From NCBI GenBank assembly GCA_047495785.1, contig JBLDXI010000021.1:2356001-2420000 (forward strand): a stretch of DNA of 64,000 nt, written 5' to 3'. The position numbers and the translations under genes were made by a program. Positions 43,901-52,743 of this stretch are shown here, piece by piece. How positions within the stretch are numbered: position 1 is the stretch's first letter; each line of letters begins with the position of its first letter. Source of the DNA: Lepidodermella squamata. Taxonomy: Eukaryota > Gastrotricha. Below the pieces are notes generated by a model. That model did not search any database and was not told where the DNA came from. It was given only the letters and a program-made list of their open reading frames with translations.

Positions 43901-45642
43901 TTATTGTCCATGTTTCCAGGAATTACCGCATGCAATACTCATCATTATATCAGGATCCAGCAAATAGCATCAAGTCAGCGAAGCACTTAGATGTAAAAGT
44001 TGTTTTACCAGAAGCCTATAAACACGAGGCGCACATTTTCTGCGATCGCTTACGCGCTGGTAATCGAATATAACCATTCTTCCGAATCTTATCTATGGAA
44101 CATGTACATGGAACACGTATAAGGGCGACTGGTTTGCCAAATTACCAACGCACATTAAGTTCAATTTTTTCTCCTTCATTTTGAAGCGAAGCGAGCACAA
44201 ATTCAATTTTGCTTCTGAGTTTCACTTTTTGCAGCGACGGACGCAGAAGTATATAAAAAATATAAAATACTCCGATGCGGCGTGCCCACAATGCGATAAG
44301 TTTGGCCGAAAACATATCATTACAATATTTTATTTCGCTAAATTACTTAGCTGCCGTCTGTCGATTTGCACTCCGCATATTTTACGACGAAAACATTGTT
44401 TTTTTCGTTTTCTTGTTCTCAAAATTTCAATGTTGATTTTCAGACATATAAAAGTTATATAATAAGGCTAATAGGATTAGAATTTCACGTTAAATGAAAT
44501 TGAATGGCTTGAGACTTCTTCCTCTGCCGCATCTTTCAACATATCGCCGATATAAATTATTCACAATTCAGAACCCCGCAAAGCGAACTTTTCTCGCATT
44601 ACAAGGCGATTTCACCCAATCGATCAAGGTAGAAAATGCTATTCGCTTCAATTACCAAGGCCTGTGGTGCCGTGGCGTTTTTTCTTTGAGGATTGACCTT
44701 TTGCCCTTACTGGTAATATCAGCATCAGCTGTTATCCTATCGCTTAGCATCCACGATATTATTTGTTTTATTGTTAACAGACCACCCGGTGAAAAAACGC
44801 ATTCGCCGCACGAAACCTCGTATATAATTCAACCGCCCTCCCAAATTTTTCTCGCACATCAATGGAAATAGCATTATAATGTCTGCAAGCGCAACATTCT
44901 TAATGCTGTTATTACTATTTTTATTTGTTATTGTTATAAATACATTTTTTAGCGAAAATCGGCGGCTAACGGACACTTTTGCCCTATATGCTCTAGTACA
45001 TATGCCGGTATTATTGTGCGATTGACTATCCAATTTATACTCAGCATGTACATTATACCTTCCCACGTTCTCGGTATAGTGATTCTGGTTCAACGTACAA
45101 TCGCCGGTATCATTTTGTTTGGCGCGTTTGATCGACTGTTATGAGGCTTCCAATTGGCCACTTCGCGTAGCCGAAAAACGCAACGAACCGATTGCAGAGA
45201 AATATATTTTTTCAGATCGTATTAGGAATAGGCTTTGTTATTTATTGTTTTTATTAACGCGTCGAATCTGATGATGGCTAGTGGCCGAATGGAGTTTTTC
45301 AAGAGTACAATATAGAGATTTGTTAAGTCATATATTCTGATCTGTCTGCCATCATTTGCTAGTTGTCTAGGATTTTAAACAAAACGATTGAAAGCGATAA
45401 CAGGAATCCGACGTACTTACAAATTGCCGATGGGTTACGCTTCGCTTGAACTGCGCAACCCCGGCCGTTTGCCGACTTAGTTGCGCCCGGCGTGTGAGCG
45501 CAATGCCGATTGCTTTCGTTGTCGTTGCATCATCTTCATCATCATCAATTTTTTCTGAGTCGAAACATAACCAGTTAAAGATCAGTTGCCTATCGCGAGT
45601 CGATCCCCGGAAGCCGCCTTGCCAGACCGCGGCGCACCCCCG
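40920..45642. other. Gene-poor region upstream of the amine receptor
   Basis: About 4.7 kb of AT-rich DNA. Several open frames of 80-125 codons exist (such as 44494-44871 plus and 42845-43168 minus). None has family motifs, a splice pattern or a biased composition. The region probably contains the receptor's promoter and untranslated exons. Confidence 0.5.
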
Positions 45643-48092
45643 ATGTCAACTAGCCCGTCTAGCCCGTTGTCGGCGAGCACCAGCGACCCTGACTGCAATT
45701 TCGCCCTAGTCATACCCACCACCCTCGGCAATTTGACTAACATCGCCGATGCCATCATCCGGTCGACGCACATGTCGACCAAGCTTATGGCGCCACTGCC
45801 AACAGTGTGGAACCCAGTGCGCAGCGCCAACACCCAACTGCCACCGTTCCTGCAACGCAACATCGACACATCGCCGCCTTTACTATCCACTTCAGCCGAC
45901 GAAAACGTGTCGTTGCTGGATGACTTTGACCTGTTCGGTGTTCCGTTCGCGCAGAGTGGTCACACGTGGCTGCACATAATTCTCGCTACATTGCTCATCG
46001 TCGCCATCATGATCATCATTATTTTCGGCAATGCCCTCGTCATCATCGCTGTTCAAGCAGATAAAAGTCTAAAGGGCATTCAAAACTACTTTATTGTCTC
46101 GCTAGCCGTGGCTGATCTTCTGGTAATTAAATTTCGATTCTCTCATCGACTTTGACTAATTTTCTTCTGTTTTTCATCTTAGGTGGGTCTGACTATCATG
46201 CCTTTATCTCTAGCAGTTGAACTGATGGGAAAATGGATATTTGGACAAATCGCTTGCAATCTTTGGCTCGGTGGAGATGTAAGCGCTCTCAATTTCATCC
46301 CGAAACTTTCATTAATGCTTCTTATGATGCCTTCTTAGGTCCTGCTATGCACAGCTTCGATTTTGAACCTCTGCATGATCAGCATCGATCGATATTGGTC
46401 GGTTACGCTGGCTGGTCAGTACACGGCTCGTGTGCGGAAGCACCGCGTCACAGTCATGATTGTTCTCGTTTGGATCCTGTCGACTCTGATCAGCCTGCCG
46501 CCGCTGGTCGGCGTGGCGCGGCGTAGCTCACGCGAAGACGAGTGCGAGCTTATGGACGACTTGTGGTACATCATCTACTCAACTTGTGGCTCTTTCTATG
46601 CGCCGCTCGTTGTCATGATTGTCGTCTACATTCGAATATTCGTCATAGCACGGCGAACTGCCCGGAAATCTGCTTTCAAGTTAACTAAACAGCTTCAACA
46701 AAAACGCCACAAACAGAAGCCTACGCCTGTTGCTGCTCAAATCAAAGGTATAACTTCAATTACAATTCTTCAGGATAATAATCAGTTTTTTTTTTATTTT
46801 AGGCTTGGCAGCCTTAAGTGCTCCGCCTAACAGCTGTGCTGCTAACGAAGTGACAAGTCCTAATAAAGAGAACCAAACGGCGGATACGCCTGCGGGGAGC
46901 GTTAATTTGACTGCTGAGAATCTCACGGTGATGAAAAATGTGGAGAACGGTGATATTGCGGGCGATCAGCCGGCGGCAGGTCACATTCCCGTCGCCGCCA
47001 GACGAACTGTTAGCCGCGAGCCAAGCAAGCCGAGCAGGTTCCGGCGATTCCTCCACCTGCTGCTGCTCAGAAAATACTTCCGCCGACGCAGTTCGTCAAC
47101 CAGTGGTGAAGATGCTGTTGGATTAGCTCTGTTGCGCAGGTCAGCCCAAGAATCAGTTCGCAGCGTTAGGAGTATTCGCACGGATGGCGACGATGACATT
47201 CGAAGCAGCGTGCGCGCCGGTAAAGTTGTGATGAGCAACGATCATGCCATCCACCAAGCGTCGTCAATGCTTGGCAACGTTGCCATGAGCTTGGCTGTCA
47301 TTCCCCGCACCGCACGCAGACGTGACTCCACGGCTTCGGAATTGCCGAATATTCTAAAGTCGCTCGCCGCTCCCGAGCTGCATCAAGTCGCTTTTGCCCC
47401 TATATCTTCGCCAGGTTTTTACCCCATTTAAAGATAGTGTATTAATTATTAAGCGGATTTTTTCTACAGCTGTTCGACAATCAACAAGCAAATCTTCGCC
47501 GGAAGATTCTGAGAGGCCGCTCGAAACAGCCGAAACTAAAGAGGAGGACGGTTCCTCCCCTGACAAGCCGGCTGTGAAAAGTTCTGTTTCAGGATTCAAG
47601 AGTAATAAAAAGGAACCTGTCGTTGCGCCCCAGTTGTCGCTAGCTGAGGAGGTTGAACGGCGGAAGAAACGTCTTGCTAAAGAGCGCGAGCGGCGAACAA
47701 CTCGAATCCTAGTCATTATCATGCTTAGTTTCATTGGCTGCTGGTTTCCTTTTTTTACACGTAAATTTCGCATAAATACTTTTCTTCAACTTGCACCTTT
47801 CCATCTGTTAACAGTTTACCTAGTTTCTGCGCTTGCAAAATGGGATGTGAACCGATTCATTTTTGCAACATTTTTCTGGTAAGCTCTCTTTTGACATTTT
47901 GAACAAAAATGGTTTCATATAATCATATATTATGCTTTAGGTTGGGATATTTCAACTCTGCGTTAAATCCTGTTTCCGTACGTTTCTCCTCATGTTTTGT
48001 TACGCACCTATATAATTGATTTCCTTACACAGTATGCTGCGTTCAATCAAGATTTTCGCGCGGCATTCAAGCGCCTTCTCAAAATGAAATGA
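45643..48092 (+). CDS. Biogenic amine G-protein-coupled receptor, alpha2-adrenergic-like/octopamine type
   Basis: Rhodopsin-family receptor in eight exons: 45643-46122, 46183-46278, 46339-46747, 46803-47414, 47470-47760, 47815-47878, 47941-47977 and 48033-48092; phases match; 682 residues. Seven helices are visible after an extracellular N-terminus of about 110 residues. Amine-binding residues are in place: Asp3.32 (GGDVLLCTASILNLC) 17 residues before DRYWSV, Ser5.42 and Ser5.46 in STCGSFYAPL, CWFPFF in helix 6 followed by Tyr6.55, and Asp2.50 in LAVADLL. The two serines indicate a catecholamine or phenolamine ligand, and Tyr6.55 recalls alpha2 receptors; octopamine, dopamine or tyramine cannot be told apart. 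Helix 7 reads FNSALNPVSY, an NPxxY box. The third intracellular loop is long, about 300 residues, basic and Ser-rich. The ATG at 45643 is the first in frame. Confidence 0.93.
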
Positions 48093-48589
48093 TACATCGG
48101 TGATATTACTATTTGTGTGAGCTGTCCGGCGGATGAGGAGCCATCGACAGAATCCTTATACTAGTCATCCGATCAGCCTAGCTATTTTTTATAATCATAC
48201 TAGACTTGTTTCAGCTTTCATGTTCAAACGAATTCAGATTCAAAGGTGTCCTTTATTTTAATTGAGAATCGAGAGTAAAAATGCAAAACGACAAAGTTTG
48301 GCACCGTATTATCGCATGTATTATCGAGTTGGTATCTCAAGTTTTTCTGAGAAAGCGTATAGCTTCAGGAATCTCTATTGAGAGTAGGCAAAAGCTGATA
48401 GATCTACGCCAGTAAGATCTTCGTAGAAATTTGACTGACTGCTTTCAGCTGTGTCATCTATTTATTGAAAAATTTGTAAATTAGCAAATCGAAGTTTATT
48501 CTCAGTTACCTGAAGAAATCGCATTACTCGTTGGTATGAGTAAGCTGTTTCGAGCAGAAAAACTTTCAAGCGATTCGACGTACGCCGTG
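48093..48589. other. 3' untranslated and intergenic DNA between convergent genes
   Basis: AT-rich, between the receptor stop and the stop of the minus-strand coiled-coil gene. No coding sequence seen. Confidence 0.5.
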
Positions 48590-49105
48590 TTAGCAACATT
48601 CGTGGACCGCAGATTTTCCTATGAGAGAAGGCAGCCTGCTATAATTAGCAGTGGTAAGATGAGACAAAAGTACGAGTTCTTTTCTTTTGACGGCAATATC
48701 TTCCTTCATTTCAATAATGCGCTGCTCCAGGAACTTCTTCTTGCAGTCAGCTTCGACAGTAGCAACAAAGCAGGATGCCGCTTTTTCTGCCTATGAGTCA
48801 TGCGTTCAAAAATACGTCTGATATTTTGAAATTGTGCACAAACCAAGTTGAGAATTTCATCACTCAATTTCTTGTTTTTTCTTTGAGACAAGGTGATTTC
48901 ATTGCGCATAGTCTCGACTTCTGCTCTAACTTGACACAAATAATTCAACAGCAATTAACGGGAACTTTCACCGATGTTAAAACAAAAACCTACCGAAAGC
49001 CACTGCATTAGATAGCGAAGCAGCGGTGTCTTCAGCAAATTCCAGCTCTTGGATAATATTCGTAAATCTTTTCGCAATGGCTGATGCTTTCTCCGAGTTC
49101 TCCAT
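48590..49105 (-). CDS. Small coiled-coil protein, unrecognised
   Basis: Three exons on the minus strand: 48994-49105, 48844-48929 and 48590-48790. They are joined by GT-AG introns in matching phase; 132 residues. The N-terminus is MENSEKASAIAKRFTNI. The middle is a charged helix (VRAEVETMRNEITLSQRKNK), and the last exon continues the heptad-like pattern (KKKFLEQRIIEMKEDIAVKR). There is no signal peptide, transmembrane segment or catalytic motif. Small proteins of this kind are often subunits of kinetochore, lysosome-positioning or cytoskeletal complexes, but I cannot place it in a family. Open frame through three phased exons and a natural composition make it likely to be real. Confidence 0.65.
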
Positions 49106-49622
49106 AGTTAACACTTCCCACGCGTGTTCGACTTAAGATCAAAGTTAACTTTCGATGAAAAAACAAAGGAATGTTTGTAACAAAGATTCTCGATTTATTT
49201 ATTCGTTCGATAAAGTATATTAAATTTCGAATAGGGATGCACGATAAAATTTCGATAAATAAGAAAAATGATAATATATTTTAATGATAGGCAAGACTGA
49301 CTAGTTTGGCAGAAATATCATGAAAGCCAATCAGGAACTTGATGAATTATAAACGTTTCTTCTAATGTCATAGGTCTTTCAATATAATTTATCAATAAAA
49401 TTGAGAATATTGTGCAACACGTTAAAATCTCAACAAGTATCCAAGTAAAAGATAATATTATTTGATCAAGTATAAAGCAGGTCAAGTTAGACAGGGTCGA
49501 GATTTAAATAACAAGACATGATTATCAATTATAAAACTCTGTACAGATTGCATATCTCTGTCGCCACAGTTGACTGACGATAGCACAACGAGAGAACTGC
49601 GACATGAAATTTTCTGGTGTTG
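49106..49622. other. Intergenic DNA
   Basis: AT-rich gap between the coiled-coil gene start and the first Fic gene stop; both lie on the minus strand. Nothing recognisable. Confidence 0.5.
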
Positions 49623-50834
49623 TTAATCGCATTTGAAGATGTGAATGACAAAGTGATGGTTATCAATCTCAATGCAGCAGCGCAAGTCATCTTGGCCTTC
49701 AAGCCAATTTTCAGACGAGTCATATATCTGATATTTAGCTACAAAGTCGTCTGCTAATTCTGAAGCTTCTGAATCGCTAACATTCCTTCGCTCTTTCAAT
49801 ACAGGCAAGCAATGTTCCGTAAACAATTTGATGATCCTGTTTTCATCTGCATTAAATTGCATGATAGGCAGCACGAAGAAACCAGGACGTAGCAGACTAA
49901 GTGAATCGTGGACAGACTCAAGAATGAGGCGACTTAGGTGTGTGGGCACATTATTCGTGATTGTTCGGCAGCTAACCAAACAGTCGAGATATCTCTGCCG
50001 CCAAGAGGTCACGCCTCGTCCCCAGATGATTATTGGGAAATTGCCGATTGTAGCTAGCGTCATACAGGCTAGCATGCGCCCAGTCCTGCCATTGCCATCT
50101 TTGAAAGGGTGGATAGCCATGAAATGGTAGAGCAAATAAGCAGCTAGCTTAATAATTTTCTTCACCAAGATAACTTTGGATGCCCCGTTATCGAACATTC
50201 GCCGTATTTCGGCGTTGTAATCGTCTACTAAGGCATATAATTGATCTTCGATCACGCCTGGGTCGGGGTATGTATGATCATATCCTCTAGGTTTAGCGGA
50301 CGCAGTACGAAACTCCGACAGATTCCCATTCTTAGAGCCAATAATGCGCGAGTGAAGCCTACGAATGCTCTCGACTGATAGTAGCATATAGTCGATATCA
50401 CACTCCCCGTCCTTGATGTCGCATAACATTTCCAGTAAAAATGATTTCGAGTAGATCAGAGCGTTGAACAAGTTGCGAGTAACGACCTCTCTAGGTGTGG
50501 CTGAACTTGAAACGGGTGAGAGAGCATCTTCTGTTTCACCGACACTCACCGTGCCTATCTGAGAAATGCGGTTGGAACACAACACCCAAGCCACGGCGTT
50601 ATTTTTAAATGATATTTTGTGTTCGTTCGAGATTACACATTTCAGCCCAGAAGATGGCAAAGGAATCTCAATATCCAGTTCATCCAATTTTTTTACAATA
50701 TCCTCTGCAAGTGAAGTCGAGTCTGAACTGTTTGTTTCATCAGAAAAGTCAAAATCCACAAGCATCAATGCAATTAACAAGTTTCCTAAATAAAATAAAA
50801 ACATAATAATCATAATTTGAATCGGTTTAATCAT
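49623..50834 (-). CDS. Fic-domain protein 1, intronless, with N-terminal membrane anchor or signal peptide
   Basis: Single-exon gene of 403 residues. The start is the ATG at 50834; an upstream in-frame GTG is not credible. Residues about 1-27 are strongly hydrophobic (IMIIMFLFYLGNLLIALML), so the protein is secreted or anchored in the endomembrane system. The Fic core has the full catalytic motif HPFKDGNGRTGR near residue 242, with the His that accepts the target hydroxyl and the Asp/Gly loop that holds ATP. Fic enzymes transfer AMP or related groups to proteins, and animal FICD acts on the chaperone BiP in the ER. At the position where class II enzymes carry the inhibitory (S/T)xxxE(G/N) helix, this one reads SNRISQ near residue 88: the Ser is present but the Glu is replaced. 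The absence of introns contrasts with all spliced neighbours. About 190 bases upstream on the same strand lies a second Fic gene. Confidence 0.88.
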   Translation of the reverse strand: MIKPIQIMIIMFLFYLGNLLIALMLVDFDFSDETNSSDSTSLAEDIVKKLDELDIEIPLPSSGLKCVISNEHKISFKNNAVAWVLCSNRISQIGTVSVGETEDALSPVSSSATPREVVTRNLFNALIYSKSFLLEMLCDIKDGECDIDYMLLSVESIRRLHSRIIGSKNGNLSEFRTASAKPRGYDHTYPDPGVIEDQLYALVDDYNAEIRRMFDNGASKVILVKKIIKLAAYLLYHFMAIHPFKDGNGRTGRMLACMTLATIGNFPIIIWGRGVTSWRQRYLDCLVSCRTITNNVPTHLSRLILESVHDSLSLLRPGFFVLPIMQFNADENRIIKLFTEHCLPVLKERRNVSDSEASELADDFVAKYQIYDSSENWLEGQDDLRCCIEIDNHHFVIHIFKCD

Positions 50835-51021
50835 AAAAATCACCGCACTAAGGCAACAACAAGTCTTAGTTCAAACGATTAGTATCAAAAGCGTGAAATA
50901 AAAAGTTCACAGAGGTATGAGTTGGTAATACAAATAACAAAACGGAGATCGCCATGAGTCAAAAGAAACTTCGGCTCTTCTATCTTCTTCTGAAAACAGA
51001 TCAGCAGATCGATGCAAGAGT

Positions 51022-51960
51022 TTAATTGATAGGCCTGTTTCTCATTTTTTTCAATTCCTTCCGATGAATGCGAGAGGGTGAAATTGCTGAGTAAACAATT
51101 TCACGGGGGTTCCATCGCTGTTTCTGTTGCAGCATTTGGAGAATCAGTGAATCCAATATTAGATCAGTCAGTTCCTTCGAATGTAGACTTTTCCTGGCAA
51201 ATTCAAGGGCACTCAGATAACGATCTCTTCCTTCTCGCGTCCATAGAGAAAAAGGAAATATCCCAAGTGATGAGAAGATGAACGTCAGCAACAATCGGCC
51301 CGTCCGACCATTGCCGTCGGGAAAAGGGTGTATATCAAGGAAACGCAATAAAAATGACGATGCCAATTTGATCAATCCTAGTATTTGTTTTTCTCGACAA
51401 CTTAGCACCTTGAGCCGAAGAATCGCGTTATTGAATTCATCAATAAGCTGATAAAGAAGGCCTTCAACTAGATCAGGTTCGGCATATTCGTATTGGCATT
51501 TATTAGGTCGGGCTCGATTTCGTCGAAAGTTGCCAATTTTCTTCCCAAGGACAGTGCCATTAATAAATTGCACAAATGATACAGAAAGAAGGAGATAATC
51601 CAGAGAAAACGGTGACTGCTCAATGGATATGACTTCACACCGAGAAATCAACGATTCTTTGACGAAATTTAGAGAGTTGAATAAACATACAGTTTCATCC
51701 ACTGCTCCATAATCGTCAACAGAACTTTGTGATAACTTGAAAACTTCGCTCGCCGAAACGGTTCCAGTTGATTCCATTTCATTACAGCGTAAAACCCAGC
51801 CTGCGAATTTCCTTCTTTCAGATACAGCCTGATTGGAAAGAATGAAGGGTGGAAGGTGGTTGGCGGGAATTAGAGGGATCAATCCCGATTCAATACTCTT
51901 ATACGCTCGAAGTATAAGGTCAGTCTTAGCGATATCAACTTCCGCTTCTGGTGCATCCAT
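51022..51960 (-). CDS. Fic-domain protein 2, intronless, cytosolic
   Basis: Single-exon gene of 312 residues from the ATG at 51960. No signal peptide or transmembrane segment is visible. The complete motif HPFPDGNGRTGR lies near residue 211, preceded by NFRRNRARP and a C-terminal WTREGRDRYLSALEFAR helix typical of Fic proteins. The segment matching the inhibitory helix reads CNEMES near residue 60: the Glu is kept but the Ser/Thr is a Cys and the following Gly/Asn is Ser. It is clearly related to Fic protein 1 (shared GTVS after the inhibitory segment, and the same layout), but identity is low, so the duplication is old. Expected activity is AMP transfer to unknown proteins. Origin by transfer from bacteria or by retrocopying are both possible. 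Confidence 0.88.
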   Translation of the reverse strand: MDAPEAEVDIAKTDLILRAYKSIESGLIPLIPANHLPPFILSNQAVSERRKFAGWVLRCNEMESTGTVSASEVFKLSQSSVDDYGAVDETVCLFNSLNFVKESLISRCEVISIEQSPFSLDYLLLSVSFVQFINGTVLGKKIGNFRRNRARPNKCQYEYAEPDLVEGLLYQLIDEFNNAILRLKVLSCREKQILGLIKLASSFLLRFLDIHPFPDGNGRTGRLLLTFIFSSLGIFPFSLWTREGRDRYLSALEFARKSLHSKELTDLILDSLILQMLQQKQRWNPREIVYSAISPSRIHRKELKKMRNRPIN

Positions 51961-52256
51961 CACTCGACCAAGTTGCAGAACTTTTGTAAGCGAAACCGCA
52001 GCTTACCAGTAGTTAACTAGAAGCTAGAAATATAGCCCTTCGATCACCTACAAATTCGATATCACAAATGAATAATGTTTATTTTCGAGCCTTTTGTTTG
52101 CGTTTCGTCATTTTCAAACCCATCGCGCTAAAAGTCTTGAATTTTATTTACAGTTAATAATAATTATTCATTTAATCTAAACATTTTGGAAGTATTAATT
52201 ATTTTGTGAGTTCTGTTGCTAGGCGACAAGCGTCGCTCATCTATCCGCTCACGTCT

Positions 52257-52401
52257 TATCACCGCACACCACAGTATTATTTCACTATTGTTTTCTCCAT
52301 CTTATGTCCTAGTTACTAACTGGTACCTGTTACATCTGTGCTCAAAGTGTAACATTTAATTTTACCTTCTTACCTTCCACAGAAGCTCCTTTATGCTATT
52401 T
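52257..52401 (+). repeat. Direct repeat, copy 1, upstream of CFAP99
   Basis: Shares with copy 2 the ordered blocks TATCACCGCA, CCATCTTATGTCCTAG, GTAACATTTAAT, TTTACCTTCTTA and TTCCACAGAAGCTCCTTT. Small insertions and substitutions separate them. Confidence 0.8.
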
Positions 52402-52472
52402 AGGAAGAAATTACTATAAAGACAGACATTTCTGCTCAGCTGCTCAGCGAAAGCAATTTTTGCGAATGAAAG

Positions 52473-52636
52473 TATCACCGCATACCACAGTCTCTTACCA
52501 TTGTATTCCTCACGCGCCTCGCAAGCATTTTCCATCTTATGTCCTAGCTACTACCTGGGGCATCTGTGTTTAAATTGTAACATTTAATATTCAACTTTAC
52601 CTTCTTATCTTCCACAGAAGCTCCTTTGTGCTATTT
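52473..52636 (+). repeat. Direct repeat, copy 2, upstream of CFAP99
   Basis: Second copy of the block at 52257-52401, about 215 bases downstream and nearer the CFAP99 start. Slightly longer because of short insertions. A local tandem duplication of promoter or 5' untranslated sequence is the simplest explanation. Confidence 0.8.
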
Positions 52637-52743
52637 TGCTGTCGTAATCAGGAAGATAGTAATTATTGGTGAATCTATTTGTTCGCGGCACTTGTATTAT
52701 ATTTTTCAAAAATCACGGTGTTGTGAATTTTTCTATTAGATCG

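Larger units (their letters stand above)
51961..52743. other. Shared upstream region of Fic protein 2 and CFAP99, with a direct duplication
   Basis: Divergent promoter region of about 780 bases. It contains two direct copies of a block of about 145-165 bases (52257-52401 and 52473-52636). No coding sequence is supported; the first ATG in the CFAP99 frame is at 52744. Confidence 0.6.

Noticed and set aside
44494-44871. Plus-strand 125-codon open frame with a hydrophobic segment
   Set aside because: No family motif, no upstream exon and no conservation cue; likely chance in AT-rich DNA.
49623-51960. Fic genes as a bacterial contaminant contig joined by mistake
   Set aside because: Sequence is continuous with spliced animal genes on both sides, base composition resembles the neighbours, and the first protein has a eukaryote-compatible membrane leader. 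Long reads would still be the proper test.
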